DNA from: Mediterraneibacter hominis
Lineage (GTDB): Bacteria; Bacillota; Clostridia; Lachnospirales; Lachnospiraceae
DNA length: 64,000 nt
Direction: 5' to 3'
Assembly: GCF_014287475.1 (NCBI RefSeq)
Contig: NZ_JACOPF010000003.1
Location: 186,001 to 250,000, forward strand
How positions within the stretch are numbered: position 1 is the stretch's first letter; every line of letters starts with the position of its first letter. The notes below the pieces were generated by a model, which saw only the letters and a list, made by a program, of their open reading frames with translations, was not told the DNA's origin and ran no database searches. Positions 26,959-34,131 of the stretch are shown one piece after another. A program made the translations under genes and the position numbers.

Positions 26959-27195
26959 ATGATAATTCAGCCGGAGTGGGGAACTCGGAATGTAAATAAA
27001 TATTTTTACGAAAGTGAAGCCCGGAGGGTTGCTGACCTCAATGAAATCTTCGGAGAGGTAGAACTGACAGTTGATGAAGAAAGGACATTGATATGGCTTG
27101 CCGGATGGGATGAATATACGATAGAAAATGTGCTATCGGCTATCCGAAAAGCTATGGCGGCAGAAGCAAAGCGGCTGGAAGCCGTCCGTCCGTAG
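26959..27195 (+). CDS. Small hypothetical protein of element 1
   Basis: A 78-residue protein (MIIQPEWGTRNVNKYFY...). It has an N-terminal 'NVNKYFYESEARRVADLNE' stretch and then an acidic helical region. No family is recognised. The start at 26959 is chosen over an in-frame GTG at 26926 because AAGGTG lies at a workable distance. A hairpin (ACAGGGGCGTG/CACGCTCCTGT, 26904-26926) sits just upstream. Confidence 0.5.
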   Translation: MIIQPEWGTRNVNKYFYESEARRVADLNEIFGEVELTVDEERTLIWLAGWDEYTIENVLSAIRKAMAAEAKRLEAVRP

Positions 27196-27311
27196 GACGG
27201 AAAAGCTCCCAGCAGGGCGCAATGGCAGCTTTTGATGGACGGAACGGCTGTCAAAAGTGCTTTTGCGTTACTTTCGACGAAAGTAACAAAGCTATGTGCC
27301 GTATCCGGCAC
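27186..27311 (+). other. Candidate oriT of element 1
   Basis: The 149-bp gap before the relaxase gene holds three inverted repeats: CCGTCC/GGACGG (27186-27200), a perfect 10-bp pair GTTACTTTCG/CGAAAGTAAC (27267-27287) and GTGCCG/CGGCAC (27296-27311). Relaxases usually nick beside such repeats just upstream of their own gene. Confidence 0.5.
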
Positions 27312-27344
27312 TGATTACCCCTAAACAGGGAGAAGGGATAAAGA

Positions 27345-28652
27345 TTGAAGCGAACAATTAGTTTTATGACAGGAAAAGGTTCTGTTAATCATAACAGCAG
27401 AAAGTTCCATGCAAAAAATATAGATTCGGAAAGAAGTTATCTGAATGTAGAATACTGTAACGAAGATGTCAAAGACGTGTATCACGAATTGTTTGATGAA
27501 GCTCTTGTTCGATATAATGAGAAGCAGACCAGAAGTGACCGTAAGATTGATGATTATTATGATAAAATTTGTTTCGGCAAACAGGAGAAACCGTTTCATG
27601 AAATCATTCTGCAAATCGGAGATAAAGACAATATGGGAGCGACAACAGAAAACGGACAGCTTGCTGCAAAGGTGCTTGATGAATATATGCGTGATTTTCA
27701 AAGACGGAATCCTACGCTACGGGTATTTTCTGCGTACTTGCACATGGATGAAGCGACACCGCATCTGCATATTGATTTTGTACCATATACGACAGGAAGC
27801 AAAAGAGGACTTGATACAAGAGTTTCTTTGAAACAGGCGTTATCGGCTCTTGGGTTTAAAGGAGGCACCAGAAGCGAAACAGAATTAAATCAATGGGTAC
27901 AGCATGAGAAAAAACAGCTTGCGGAAATTATGTTGGAACGTGGGATTGAATGGGAACAGAAAGGCACACATGAAAAGCATTTATCAGTTTTGGACTTTAA
28001 GAAAAAGGAACGGGCAAAGGAAGTTGCGGAGTTGGAAGCGAAAAAAGAAAGTCTGGAAGAACATAATGCTGCCATACTGGAAACCAGTGAAAAGTGGTTG
28101 GGAGAATTGGAAAATCTTGAACAGGAGATTCACTCCGCACAGGAAATTCGTGAGGAAGCAGATAAAAAAGCAGAAGTGGCTAAGAAAGAAGCAGCACGAT
28201 ATGAGAAAAAACTGGCGGAGATTGCTCCTATGGTAAAGGATATGGAACGATTTGCAGTTAAGTATTCGTATGATCCAGAGGAAGTGCTGCCGGAAGCTGG
28301 AACATTGGAAAGCGGAAAGTCTTATAGAGAGAAAAAGGCAAAGCCACTGATTGAAAAAATCATAACGGTTCTGCGGTCTGTGTATCGGGCGTACTTGGAT
28401 ATTTCCAGAAATTATAACGATTTGCAAAGGTCATGTGAACGAGCATGGAACAAGGTTAATGCGCTTTCTCAATATGTAGAAAAACTTAGGGACGAAAATA
28501 TTGAAATGAAAGAAAAACTAAAGGATGTTCAATATTTATATCGAGTTATGGGAAAAGAAAAGGTAAATAAAATTATTCAGCAAGGGAAAGAAGCGGAAAC
28601 AATAGAGAAGATGAAAAGGCAGGCACAAAGAAGAACTCAATGGGAAAGATAA
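27345..28652 (+). CDS. mob: Mob_Pre-family relaxase, element 1
   Basis: A 435-residue relaxase. The N-terminal Mob_Pre domain has the metal-binding three-His motif 'HMDEATPHLHIDFVPY' near residue 145. After about residue 210 a long charged coiled coil follows (for example 'ELEAKKESLEEHNAAILE'), then a basic helical end. It would nick oriT and pilot the strand during mobilization by a helper conjugative element. The start is TTG after AGAAGGG. A GC-rich hairpin terminator follows. Confidence 0.88.
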   Translation: MKRTISFMTGKGSVNHNSRKFHAKNIDSERSYLNVEYCNEDVKDVYHELFDEALVRYNEKQTRSDRKIDDYYDKICFGKQEKPFHEIILQIGDKDNMGATTENGQLAAKVLDEYMRDFQRRNPTLRVFSAYLHMDEATPHLHIDFVPYTTGSKRGLDTRVSLKQALSALGFKGGTRSETELNQWVQHEKKQLAEIMLERGIEWEQKGTHEKHLSVLDFKKKERAKEVAELEAKKESLEEHNAAILETSEKWLGELENLEQEIHSAQEIREEADKKAEVAKKEAARYEKKLAEIAPMVKDMERFAVKYSYDPEEVLPEAGTLESGKSYREKKAKPLIEKIITVLRSVYRAYLDISRNYNDLQRSCERAWNKVNALSQYVEKLRDENIEMKEKLKDVQYLYRVMGKEKVNKIIQQGKEAETIEKMKRQAQRRTQWER

Positions 28653-28710
28653 AAGCCTTTACGGAATCGTAGAATGTGTTTATAATTAAGAAAAGATTTT
28701 GTATAAGCAG

Positions 28711-28734
28711 AGAGAGGATACTGTCCTCTCTTTA
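28711..28734 (+). terminator. Terminator of the element 1 relaxase gene
   Basis: AGAGAGGA (28711-28718) pairs with TCCTCTCT (28724-28731), loop TACTG, followed by TTACTT. Confidence 0.65.
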
Positions 28735-28834
28735 CTTATATTATACCATAAAAATCAAGAATTTTAAAGACTGGAAATGCCATTTAGCTGGTGCTATACT
28801 GCTATCACTAATAAAGCGATAGGGGGGATTAACA

Positions 28835-29368
28835 TTGGAAAAAGAGTGGATTCTTATGGTACAGCAGCAGAATCAATTAGGGAACTTGTTGAAAACTAAT
28901 CAGAAAACAGAAAAATTCGGACTTTCTATAAGCGAACAAGATGCGGAAATGATTTTGCAGGAGAGAAAGAATGCTCTGCAAGAACAGAAAAGAATTGAAT
29001 TCGGGGAGGGAATTGTTCAAAAAATTATCTATGAGTTCTGTGATTCAGACTACATTGACCAAAACAACTATGTCAATACGATTATCCGCCTTCAAGAAAT
29101 TTTTTATCTTTATAAAAATGAAATGAATGATGAAATTACTGACGATGAGCTATTGCATTTTATGAAAGAGCAATTTGATAATGTGTGCTTTGGTGATTTG
29201 GAATATTTGGAAGGAACATGTCTTTCCATATTTGCACAGGCAATTCGAGCTGGTTATAGAGGATTTCAAAAAACAGAGGGACGACAAGAGTATGAGCAAT
29301 TTGATGAGGTGCAGCGTTGGGATTACGAGTTGTATCTTGAAGCTCTGAAAAATTTGTGTTGGGAGTAA
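28835..29368 (+). CDS. DUF6323-like protein, cargo of element 1
   Basis: A 177-residue acidic helical protein. Segments such as 'FGLSISEQDAEMILQERKNAL', read as 'GLSISEQDAEMILQERKNAL', then 'EFGEGIVQKIIYEFCDSDYI' and 'ITDDELLHFMKEQFD', resemble the DUF6323 family as I remember it. That family has no known function. The start is TTG after GGGGGG. The next gene follows after 3 to 9 bp, so the two form a pair. It has no signal peptide or membrane helix. The pair sits between the relaxase and the right end, where cargo genes are usually found. Confidence 0.6.
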   Translation: MEKEWILMVQQQNQLGNLLKTNQKTEKFGLSISEQDAEMILQERKNALQEQKRIEFGEGIVQKIIYEFCDSDYIDQNNYVNTIIRLQEIFYLYKNEMNDEITDDELLHFMKEQFDNVCFGDLEYLEGTCLSIFAQAIRAGYRGFQKTEGRQEYEQFDEVQRWDYELYLEALKNLCWE

Positions 29369-29377
29369 AGGTTGACT

Positions 29378-30232
29378 ATGGATTACGGGATGAGTGAATT
29401 AGTAGCGATTGTGGGAAAGCTGGCGGAAAAATATACAGGACATGAGCATACTTCAATAAGCTACGAGAAGGCAGAACAGTTAATGGAGGCGGTTTTATAC
29501 TGTATTTGTGAGACAGAAAAGGAAAATACGGAATTCGCTGTTCGAGGAGAAAAATTGGATGCTGAAAGAGTATATTTACTCGGAAAACATCTTGTAGAGG
29601 AAAAAGTTAAAAAAAGTCTGGAGTTATACAATCACATTTCTGCGGAGTTTTGTGATTATGGTAATTTCTGTTTGCAAAATATTTTTTTAAAAGATTTACC
29701 GTATTTTTTTGAACATTATAATTATCAGTTCGCTCCTCAAGATACAATGATTATTATAAATTATTCAACATGGAACGATGTTTCCAGTGATAAGGGGGTT
29801 GATAAAATCTGGAACTTTTTGCAATCTGTTTTGTTGGAACAAAAGTTTTTACAGGCTTTCCCGAAACAAGAGATATATCGTGTTTTGATAAAGTACGATA
29901 TTGCAAATGAAGGGGAAGCAGAGAATTTGTGCGAGATTATTCTACGAACTATAATGATGAATATTTTCTTGGGAAAATATCCTTTAGATTCTGAGTTCAC
30001 AAAAGAGGATTGTATTAGGCTGCAGGAATTGTTCAAAGGCATGAGAGAAGATGAGATAGAAAAACAATTTCAAAAAATAGTACAGAAACTGGTAGAGAAT
30101 TATTATGGTGGCGATGAGAAACTGCAAGATTATTTGTGTATTGGTTTGAGAGATATGGCAGTTAGGACAAAGAATGCTGTTCAAAACGAAACGCTTATAG
30201 GCTATTTAAAAATAGATTGCACACTCTTGTAA
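29378..30232 (+). CDS. DUF6179-like protein, cargo of element 1
   Basis: A 284-residue cytoplasmic-type protein. Family-like segments are 'YEKAEQLMEAVLYCICETEK', 'DLPYFFEHYNYQFAPQDTMI' and 'FLQSVLLEQKFLQAFPKQEI'. DUF6179 genes often stand beside DUF6323 genes in Clostridia, as I recall; no activity is established. Typical members are longer, so this is a short version. The ATG at 29378 with AAAGG upstream is preferred, but a TTG six bases earlier is possible. Base composition is lower in GC than the chromosomal genes. Confidence 0.55.
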   Translation: MDYGMSELVAIVGKLAEKYTGHEHTSISYEKAEQLMEAVLYCICETEKENTEFAVRGEKLDAERVYLLGKHLVEEKVKKSLELYNHISAEFCDYGNFCLQNIFLKDLPYFFEHYNYQFAPQDTMIIINYSTWNDVSSDKGVDKIWNFLQSVLLEQKFLQAFPKQEIYRVLIKYDIANEGEAENLCEIILRTIMMNIFLGKYPLDSEFTKEDCIRLQELFKGMREDEIEKQFQKIVQKLVENYYGGDEKLQDYLCIGLRDMAVRTKNAVQNETLIGYLKIDCTLL

Positions 30233-30284
30233 AATGTTCAAAAAGAGCATTGTTAATTCTGAAAACTTTGGTATAATAAAAGCG

Positions 30285-30303
30285 TGGCAACATTTTGGCA
30301 ACA
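30285..30303 (+). repeat. Candidate integrase arm site, element 1 right
   Basis: TGGCAACATTTTGGCAACA, the partner of 22834-22852, lying 121 bp before the right core. Confidence 0.6.
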
Positions 30304-30405
30304 GAAAATCAGTAAGCCAGAATAAATGATGTAATTGAAGTAAAAAACGGTGTGTATTTGCATAAAACTTAAATAAATATAGTTAATAACAATAAAGGAC
30401 ACGCC

Positions 30406-30413
30406 GAGTTTGA
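30406..30413 (+). other. att core at the junction of elements 1 and 2
   Basis: GAGTTTGA; serves as right end of element 1 and left end of element 2 if the tandem model is right. Confidence 0.6.
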
Positions 30414-30423
30414 ATAGAGGGTT

Positions 30424-30464
30424 AAAACCCCGCAAGCCAGTAATTACAAGGCTTGCGGGGTTTT
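30424..30464. terminator. Strong bidirectional terminator at the left end of element 2
   Basis: AAAACCCCGCAAGCC (30424-30438) and GGCTTGCGGGGTTTT (30450-30464) form a perfect 15-bp stem with A/T runs on both sides. Confidence 0.9.
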
Positions 30465-30478
30465 CTTCTACCTAAAAA

Positions 30479-30493
30479 GTAAGATTTTAGTAA
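30479..30493 (+). repeat. Candidate integrase arm site, element 2 left
   Basis: GTAAGATTTTAGTAA, an exact direct repeat of 41512-41526. Confidence 0.65.
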
Positions 30494-30536
30494 GACTTTC
30501 TGTAATGTCCATATGCGCAATGTATTTTATGATAGC

Positions 30537-30986
30537 TTATTTCCGTCTGTTTATTGCTATGCTTTCCGGGAAAGTATTTTTCCAGTGGGCATATTCTTCT
30601 TTGGTCATTTCTCCAGCTTGATACTTCTTATTTACTTCTCCCCATTCAATAACAAGATCTGATATACTGGCTTGTCCTCTCTTTTTGGGAGCAGCCTGTA
30701 AGTAATAGATTCCGTTTTCTTCCACCACTTTCAGATTGTAGTTTTCTTCGATTTCAAACAAAGCGTGCATAACACCGAGTTCACTGTTTAAATTCGGTTC
30801 AGAAATAGCGAAAACACTCACCCCAAGAGCAGAAGCAATAACCTCAAGGTGTTTCGGGCTGGGGGTGCGGTTGCCTAATTCATAGTTTCTTATGGCGGAT
30901 TCGCTCATGCGGCACTTTTGTGCCAAATCCTTTTGTAGTAGATTCTGTTCCGTTCTGAATTTTCTGATTTTTTCACCAACAGTCAT
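30537..30986 (-). CDS. Xre-family repressor of element 2
   Basis: A 149-residue protein. The N-terminal HTH is 'NLLQKDLAQKCRMSESAIRN', and the C-terminal part parallels the element 1 repressor ('LGVMHALFEIEENYNLKVVE' and 'MTKEEYAHWKNTFPES'). The ATG at 30986 is preferred because AAAGGA lies 8 bases before it; an ATG nine bases earlier sits directly on that site. It is divergent from the excisionase gene and most likely binds the three ATTTCA-N4-TGAAAT sites between them. Confidence 0.82.
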   Translation of the reverse strand: MTVGEKIRKFRTEQNLLQKDLAQKCRMSESAIRNYELGNRTPSPKHLEVIASALGVSVFAISEPNLNSELGVMHALFEIEENYNLKVVEENGIYYLQAAPKKRGQASISDLVIEWGEVNKKYQAGEMTKEEYAHWKNTFPESIAINRRK

Positions 30987-31043
30987 CGCTATCATCCTTT
31001 CAAGATATGTATATTTCCTAAGTATAACCAGTATACCACAGAC

Positions 31044-31122
31044 ATTTCAAAATTGAAATGAAAACTATTGACATTTCAGAAATGAAATATTATAATGCAG
31101 ATATACATTTCAATAATGAAAT
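31044..31122 (+). promoter_or_regulatory. Consensus promoter with three operators, element 2
   Basis: ATTTCA-N4-TGAAAT occurs three times (31044-31059, 31073-31088, 31107-31122). A near-perfect sigma-A promoter, TTGACA (31068-31073), 17 bp, TATAAT (31091-31096), is overlapped by the middle site and reads into xis and int. A repressor on these sites would block transcription directly. Confidence 0.85.
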
Positions 31123-31153
31123 GTTAGCAAATAAAATGAAAGGTGGATAATGT

Positions 31154-31336
31154 ATGGAGAAAAACTTATTTATTAATGCAAGCGAAGTGGTAGATATGTT
31201 GGATGTGTCAAAACCCTATGCTTATAAGCTAATACAGCAATTTAACAAAGAACTTGCCGAAAAAGGCTATCAGATTATTCCCGGCAGAGTCAGCAGGAAA
31301 TATTTCAAGGAAAGGATGTACGGATTGAATGAGTAG
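31154..31336 (+). CDS. xis: Excisionase-like small HTH protein of element 2
   Basis: A 60-residue protein with HTH 'NASEVVDMLDVSKPYAYKLI' and the end 'GRVSRKYFKERMYGLNE'. It corresponds to the 59-residue protein of element 1 and lies 11 bp before the integrase start. AAAGGTGG precedes the ATG. It is transcribed from the operator-controlled promoter upstream. Confidence 0.8.
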   Translation: MEKNLFINASEVVDMLDVSKPYAYKLIQQFNKELAEKGYQIIPGRVSRKYFKERMYGLNE

Positions 31337-31347
31337 GGGGTGTGGAA

Positions 31348-32448
31348 ATGTCGGTTCATAAAAATAAAGTGACGGGTAAGTGGGATGCATATAGCTATTA
31401 CTACGATTACACCGGGAAACGAAAACAGAAGCACAAAAGCGGTTTTGAGAAGAAGAGAGATGCACAGGAATGGGAACGGCAGTTTGCTCTAAAGAAAGAC
31501 CGTAATTTGGATATGAGTTTTGGCGTGTTCGTAGAAATGTATATGGCAAATGAAGAAAAAAGAGTGAAGAAAAGTACGTTTCTGACAAAGCAGCATATTG
31601 TCGAGAAAAAGATTCTCCCTTACTTCAAAGATAGAAAACTGAAAGAGATTACAGCGGCAGACGTCATAGAATGGCAGAATGAAATGATTTCTTTCAAGAA
31701 TGGAAAGGGAAAAGGTCATTCACAGGATTATCTTCGCACCATTCATGCACAGTTAAGCGCAATCTTTAATCATGCGGTAAACCTTTATGGGCTTTCCGCT
31801 AATCCAGCCAGACAGGCGGGGACGATGGGAAAACAGTTTGACAAAGAGATGAAATTCTGGACAAAGGAAGAGTTTCAGCGATTTATTGAAGCTGTAGCAA
31901 ATAAACCGAGGTCATACTATGCGTTTGAAATGCTTTACTGGTGCGGAATGAGAGAGGGGGAACTGCTGGCTCTTACAAGAGAAGACTTCGATTTCGCAAA
32001 ACAGACAGTTCGCATTAACAAGACGTTCCAAAAGTTAGAGGGAAAAGACCACATAGGAACACCCAAAACGCAGAAAAGTAACCGAACAATTATCATGCCG
32101 GATTTTCTGGCAGAAGAAATGGAGATGTATATTGACAGTTTATATGGGTATCGCCCCACAGACAGGATATTCCAGATTAGCAAGAGTTTTCTCCACCATG
32201 AGATGGACAGGGGAGCAAAAGCGGCAGGAGTGCCGGAAATCCGCATACACGACTTGCGGCATTCCCATGTTTCGCTGCTGATTAATATGGGATATTCCGC
32301 ATTGGCAATCGGAGAGAGGTTAGGGCATGAGAGCATAAAAGTCACATACCGTTATGCACACCTTTTCCTAACGGTTCAGACAGATATGGCAAAAAAATTA
32401 GGAGCAGAAAGAGAGGAAATATTAGATGTCCCAAAAGAAGAAAGATGA
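31348..32448 (+). CDS. int: Tyrosine site-specific recombinase (integrase), element 2
   Basis: A 366-residue integrase with 'VHKNKVTGKWDAYSYYYDY' at the N terminus, catalytic Arg in 'WCGMREGELLAL', 'HDLRHSHVSLL', and the late His/Tyr region 'GHESIKVTYRYAH'. It is the same length as the element 1 enzyme and closely similar along the whole chain. The ATG at 31348 after GGGGG is preferred to the GTG at 31342. Its different arm repeats suggest that the N-terminal domains have diverged while core recognition is shared. Confidence 0.92.
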   Translation: MSVHKNKVTGKWDAYSYYYDYTGKRKQKHKSGFEKKRDAQEWERQFALKKDRNLDMSFGVFVEMYMANEEKRVKKSTFLTKQHIVEKKILPYFKDRKLKEITAADVIEWQNEMISFKNGKGKGHSQDYLRTIHAQLSAIFNHAVNLYGLSANPARQAGTMGKQFDKEMKFWTKEEFQRFIEAVANKPRSYYAFEMLYWCGMREGELLALTREDFDFAKQTVRINKTFQKLEGKDHIGTPKTQKSNRTIIMPDFLAEEMEMYIDSLYGYRPTDRIFQISKSFLHHEMDRGAKAAGVPEIRIHDLRHSHVSLLINMGYSALAIGERLGHESIKVTYRYAHLFLTVQTDMAKKLGAEREEILDVPKEER

Positions 32449-32776
32449 TAAAAACAGGTGGCGCAATCTTACCGTTGCGTTCCGGGTTTCGCCCGAAGAA
32501 AACGAAGAATTAAATATGAGAGTGAAGCTATCCGGCGCAGAGACTAAACGGGAATATATTATTCAAAGCGTTCTCCATCAACAGGTAATTGCAAAAGGGA
32601 ATCCACTGATGCTTGTGACGTTCCGAAGAGAACTGCAGCATATTGAAAAAGAACTGGAACGGCTGACATCTATTGACGAGATGGATTCTGAACTTTTGAC
32701 ACCGATCAGGAGTATGTTAGAAATATTAGAGGGTTTTCATAAAAATAGTACAGGGGAAAAGAACAATGAGCGTTAA
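32426..32776 (+). CDS. Relaxosome accessory (MobC-like) protein, element 2
   Basis: A 116-residue protein with 'RWRNLTVAFRVSPEENEEL' and 'LSGAETKREYIIQSV', matching the element 1 protein at 25101. It overlaps the integrase gene by 23 bp, as in element 1. AGAGGA precedes the ATG. It probably binds oriT DNA together with the MobA/MobL relaxase of this element. Confidence 0.7.
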   Translation: MSQKKKDDKNRWRNLTVAFRVSPEENEELNMRVKLSGAETKREYIIQSVLHQQVIAKGNPLMLVTFRRELQHIEKELERLTSIDEMDSELLTPIRSMLEILEGFHKNSTGEKNNER

Positions 32777-32900
32777 AAAGCCCTTGCATCCGTAAATACA
32801 AGAGCCTTAGAAATGCACAATGCATCTCTGGACAAGAGTATTGTAGCACGAAGAAAAGGCAGATACAATCGAAAATTCAAAACAGAAAGGGGGCGGTGAC

Positions 32901-33845
32901 TTGGCAATCTGTTCATCTCAGAATACTATCGTAGATCAAATGGCTGGCATTGTAATTACAGGAAATGTGATTCCTCAGAATTGGTACAGGGCAATCGTCA
33001 AGCCAACTGGGAAACCATATGTAGAAGCGATTATGATATTAGCAGATATTGTATACTGGTATCGCCCCACAGAGGTCAGAGATGAAATGACCGGGCAGAC
33101 AACAAGGTTACAGAAGAAGTTTCATGGAGATTTACTGCAAAGAAGCTATCAGCAAATATCAGACCAGTTTGGAATCTCAAAGAGACAAGCAGCAAGAGCA
33201 ATCGTTGCATTGGAAGAATTGGGAGTTATACGAAGAGAATTTCGTGATCTAAAAATCAACGGTCGAAGTGTGAATAATGTAATGTATCTGGAATTGATAC
33301 CGGGGAGATTGCAGGAGTTAACAAATCCACTGCAAGATGATAATAAATCCATATCACCAATTTTGGAGACAACTTATACCAAAAATTTGGATAGAACCAT
33401 AGAGAAAATGGAGATAGGTTATGCCGGGGAATGTGATACAAATACAAAGATTTCTCCAGAGATTAACAACAAAGAGTATTCCATCCTATCGTATCAGGAA
33501 GAACTGGAACAATTTAAAAACCAGATTGATTACGATGCGATACGATTGGATATGCCATATCAGGCAGAGCAGTTAGATGAAATTGTCTCTCTGGCAGTAG
33601 AGATTTTGACAACAACAAAGGAAACCATACGGGTAAACAAAGAGGAACGGCAGACTTATCTGGTTCAAACACAGTTTCGGAAACTGAATATGGGGCGTAT
33701 ACGCTATGTATTGGATTGTCTGGCTCATAATACAACCGAGGTAAGGAATATTAAAGCAATGCTGATAACAAGCCTATATAACGCTGTATCGACTATGGGC
33801 AGCTATTATATGGCAAGGGTACAGCATGATTTGTATGGTGATTAA
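32901..33845 (+). CDS. Replication initiator-like protein with winged HTH
   Basis: A 314-residue protein. The N-terminal half resembles phage or plasmid replication initiators of Firmicutes: 'VKPTGKPYVEAIMILADIVY', then an HTH in 'YQQISDQFGISKRQAARAIV' and 'LEELGVIRREFRD'. The C-terminal half ('KLNMGRIRYVLDCLAHNTTE') is the helical part of DUF6017-type proteins. It takes the place that the RepA-like ATPase has in element 1, so the two elements have different replication modules. The start is TTG after AAGGGGG. Confidence 0.65.
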   Translation: MAICSSQNTIVDQMAGIVITGNVIPQNWYRAIVKPTGKPYVEAIMILADIVYWYRPTEVRDEMTGQTTRLQKKFHGDLLQRSYQQISDQFGISKRQAARAIVALEELGVIRREFRDLKINGRSVNNVMYLELIPGRLQELTNPLQDDNKSISPILETTYTKNLDRTIEKMEIGYAGECDTNTKISPEINNKEYSILSYQEELEQFKNQIDYDAIRLDMPYQAEQLDEIVSLAVEILTTTKETIRVNKEERQTYLVQTQFRKLNMGRIRYVLDCLAHNTTEVRNIKAMLITSLYNAVSTMGSYYMARVQHDLYGD

Positions 33846-34131
33846 ATTCTGCCCGGTTACGGGCATATAAAGCGGCGGACACGCCGAAAAAGAAATAAGT
33901 CGTGGCATCTCTCAGCAATAAGAAACTACTTTCTTTAAGCCCTCGGCGTTTGAGAGCGAAATACACCCTACGCACAAAACTTCGTTTTGTACTCCGGGTA
34001 TTTCGCCCTGCTGGGAGCATAAGCATAAGCCCGGTAACGGGCATTGAAGTTCGTAAACGGACACCTGAAAGTGTCCACTCACAAAATAAAGGGAGGAGGG
34101 AACGCTTATTGCAAGACACTCATTTATCCAG
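33846..34131 (+). other. Candidate oriT region of element 2
   Basis: A 286-bp gap before the relaxase gene, dense in inverted repeats: GCGAAATAC/GTATTTCGC (33956-33964, 33998-34006) enclosing ACAAAAC/GTTTTGT (33974-33990), plus GCCCGGTTACGGGC near 33851, GCCCGGTAACGGGC near 34029 and GGACAC/GTGTCC near 34058. No gene is visible in it. A GGAGGAGGG near 34090 leads into a 10-codon leader frame that ends over the relaxase start. Confidence 0.5.

Larger units (their letters stand above)
22763..30413 (+). mobile_element. Integrative mobilizable element 1 at guaA (about 7.65 kb)
   Basis: Bounded by GAGTTTGA in the guaA end (22763-22770) and at 30406-30413. Contents in order: Xre repressor, excisionase, tyrosine integrase, relaxosome-type protein, RepA-like ATPase, two small proteins, Mob_Pre relaxase and a DUF6323/DUF6179-like pair. 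There are no conjugation pore genes, so it would need a helper element to transfer. An imperfect direct-repeat pair, TGGCAAC-N2-TTTGGCAACA, sits 71 bp inside the left core and 121 bp before the right one. Element 2 follows immediately and has the same plan. Confidence 0.8.

Noticed and set aside
22900..30320. CTTACTGATTTTC near the left end and its inverse at the right end of element 1 as att sites
   Set aside because: They are in opposite orientation, while att sites of an integrated element must be direct repeats. The left one is the arm of a terminator hairpin.
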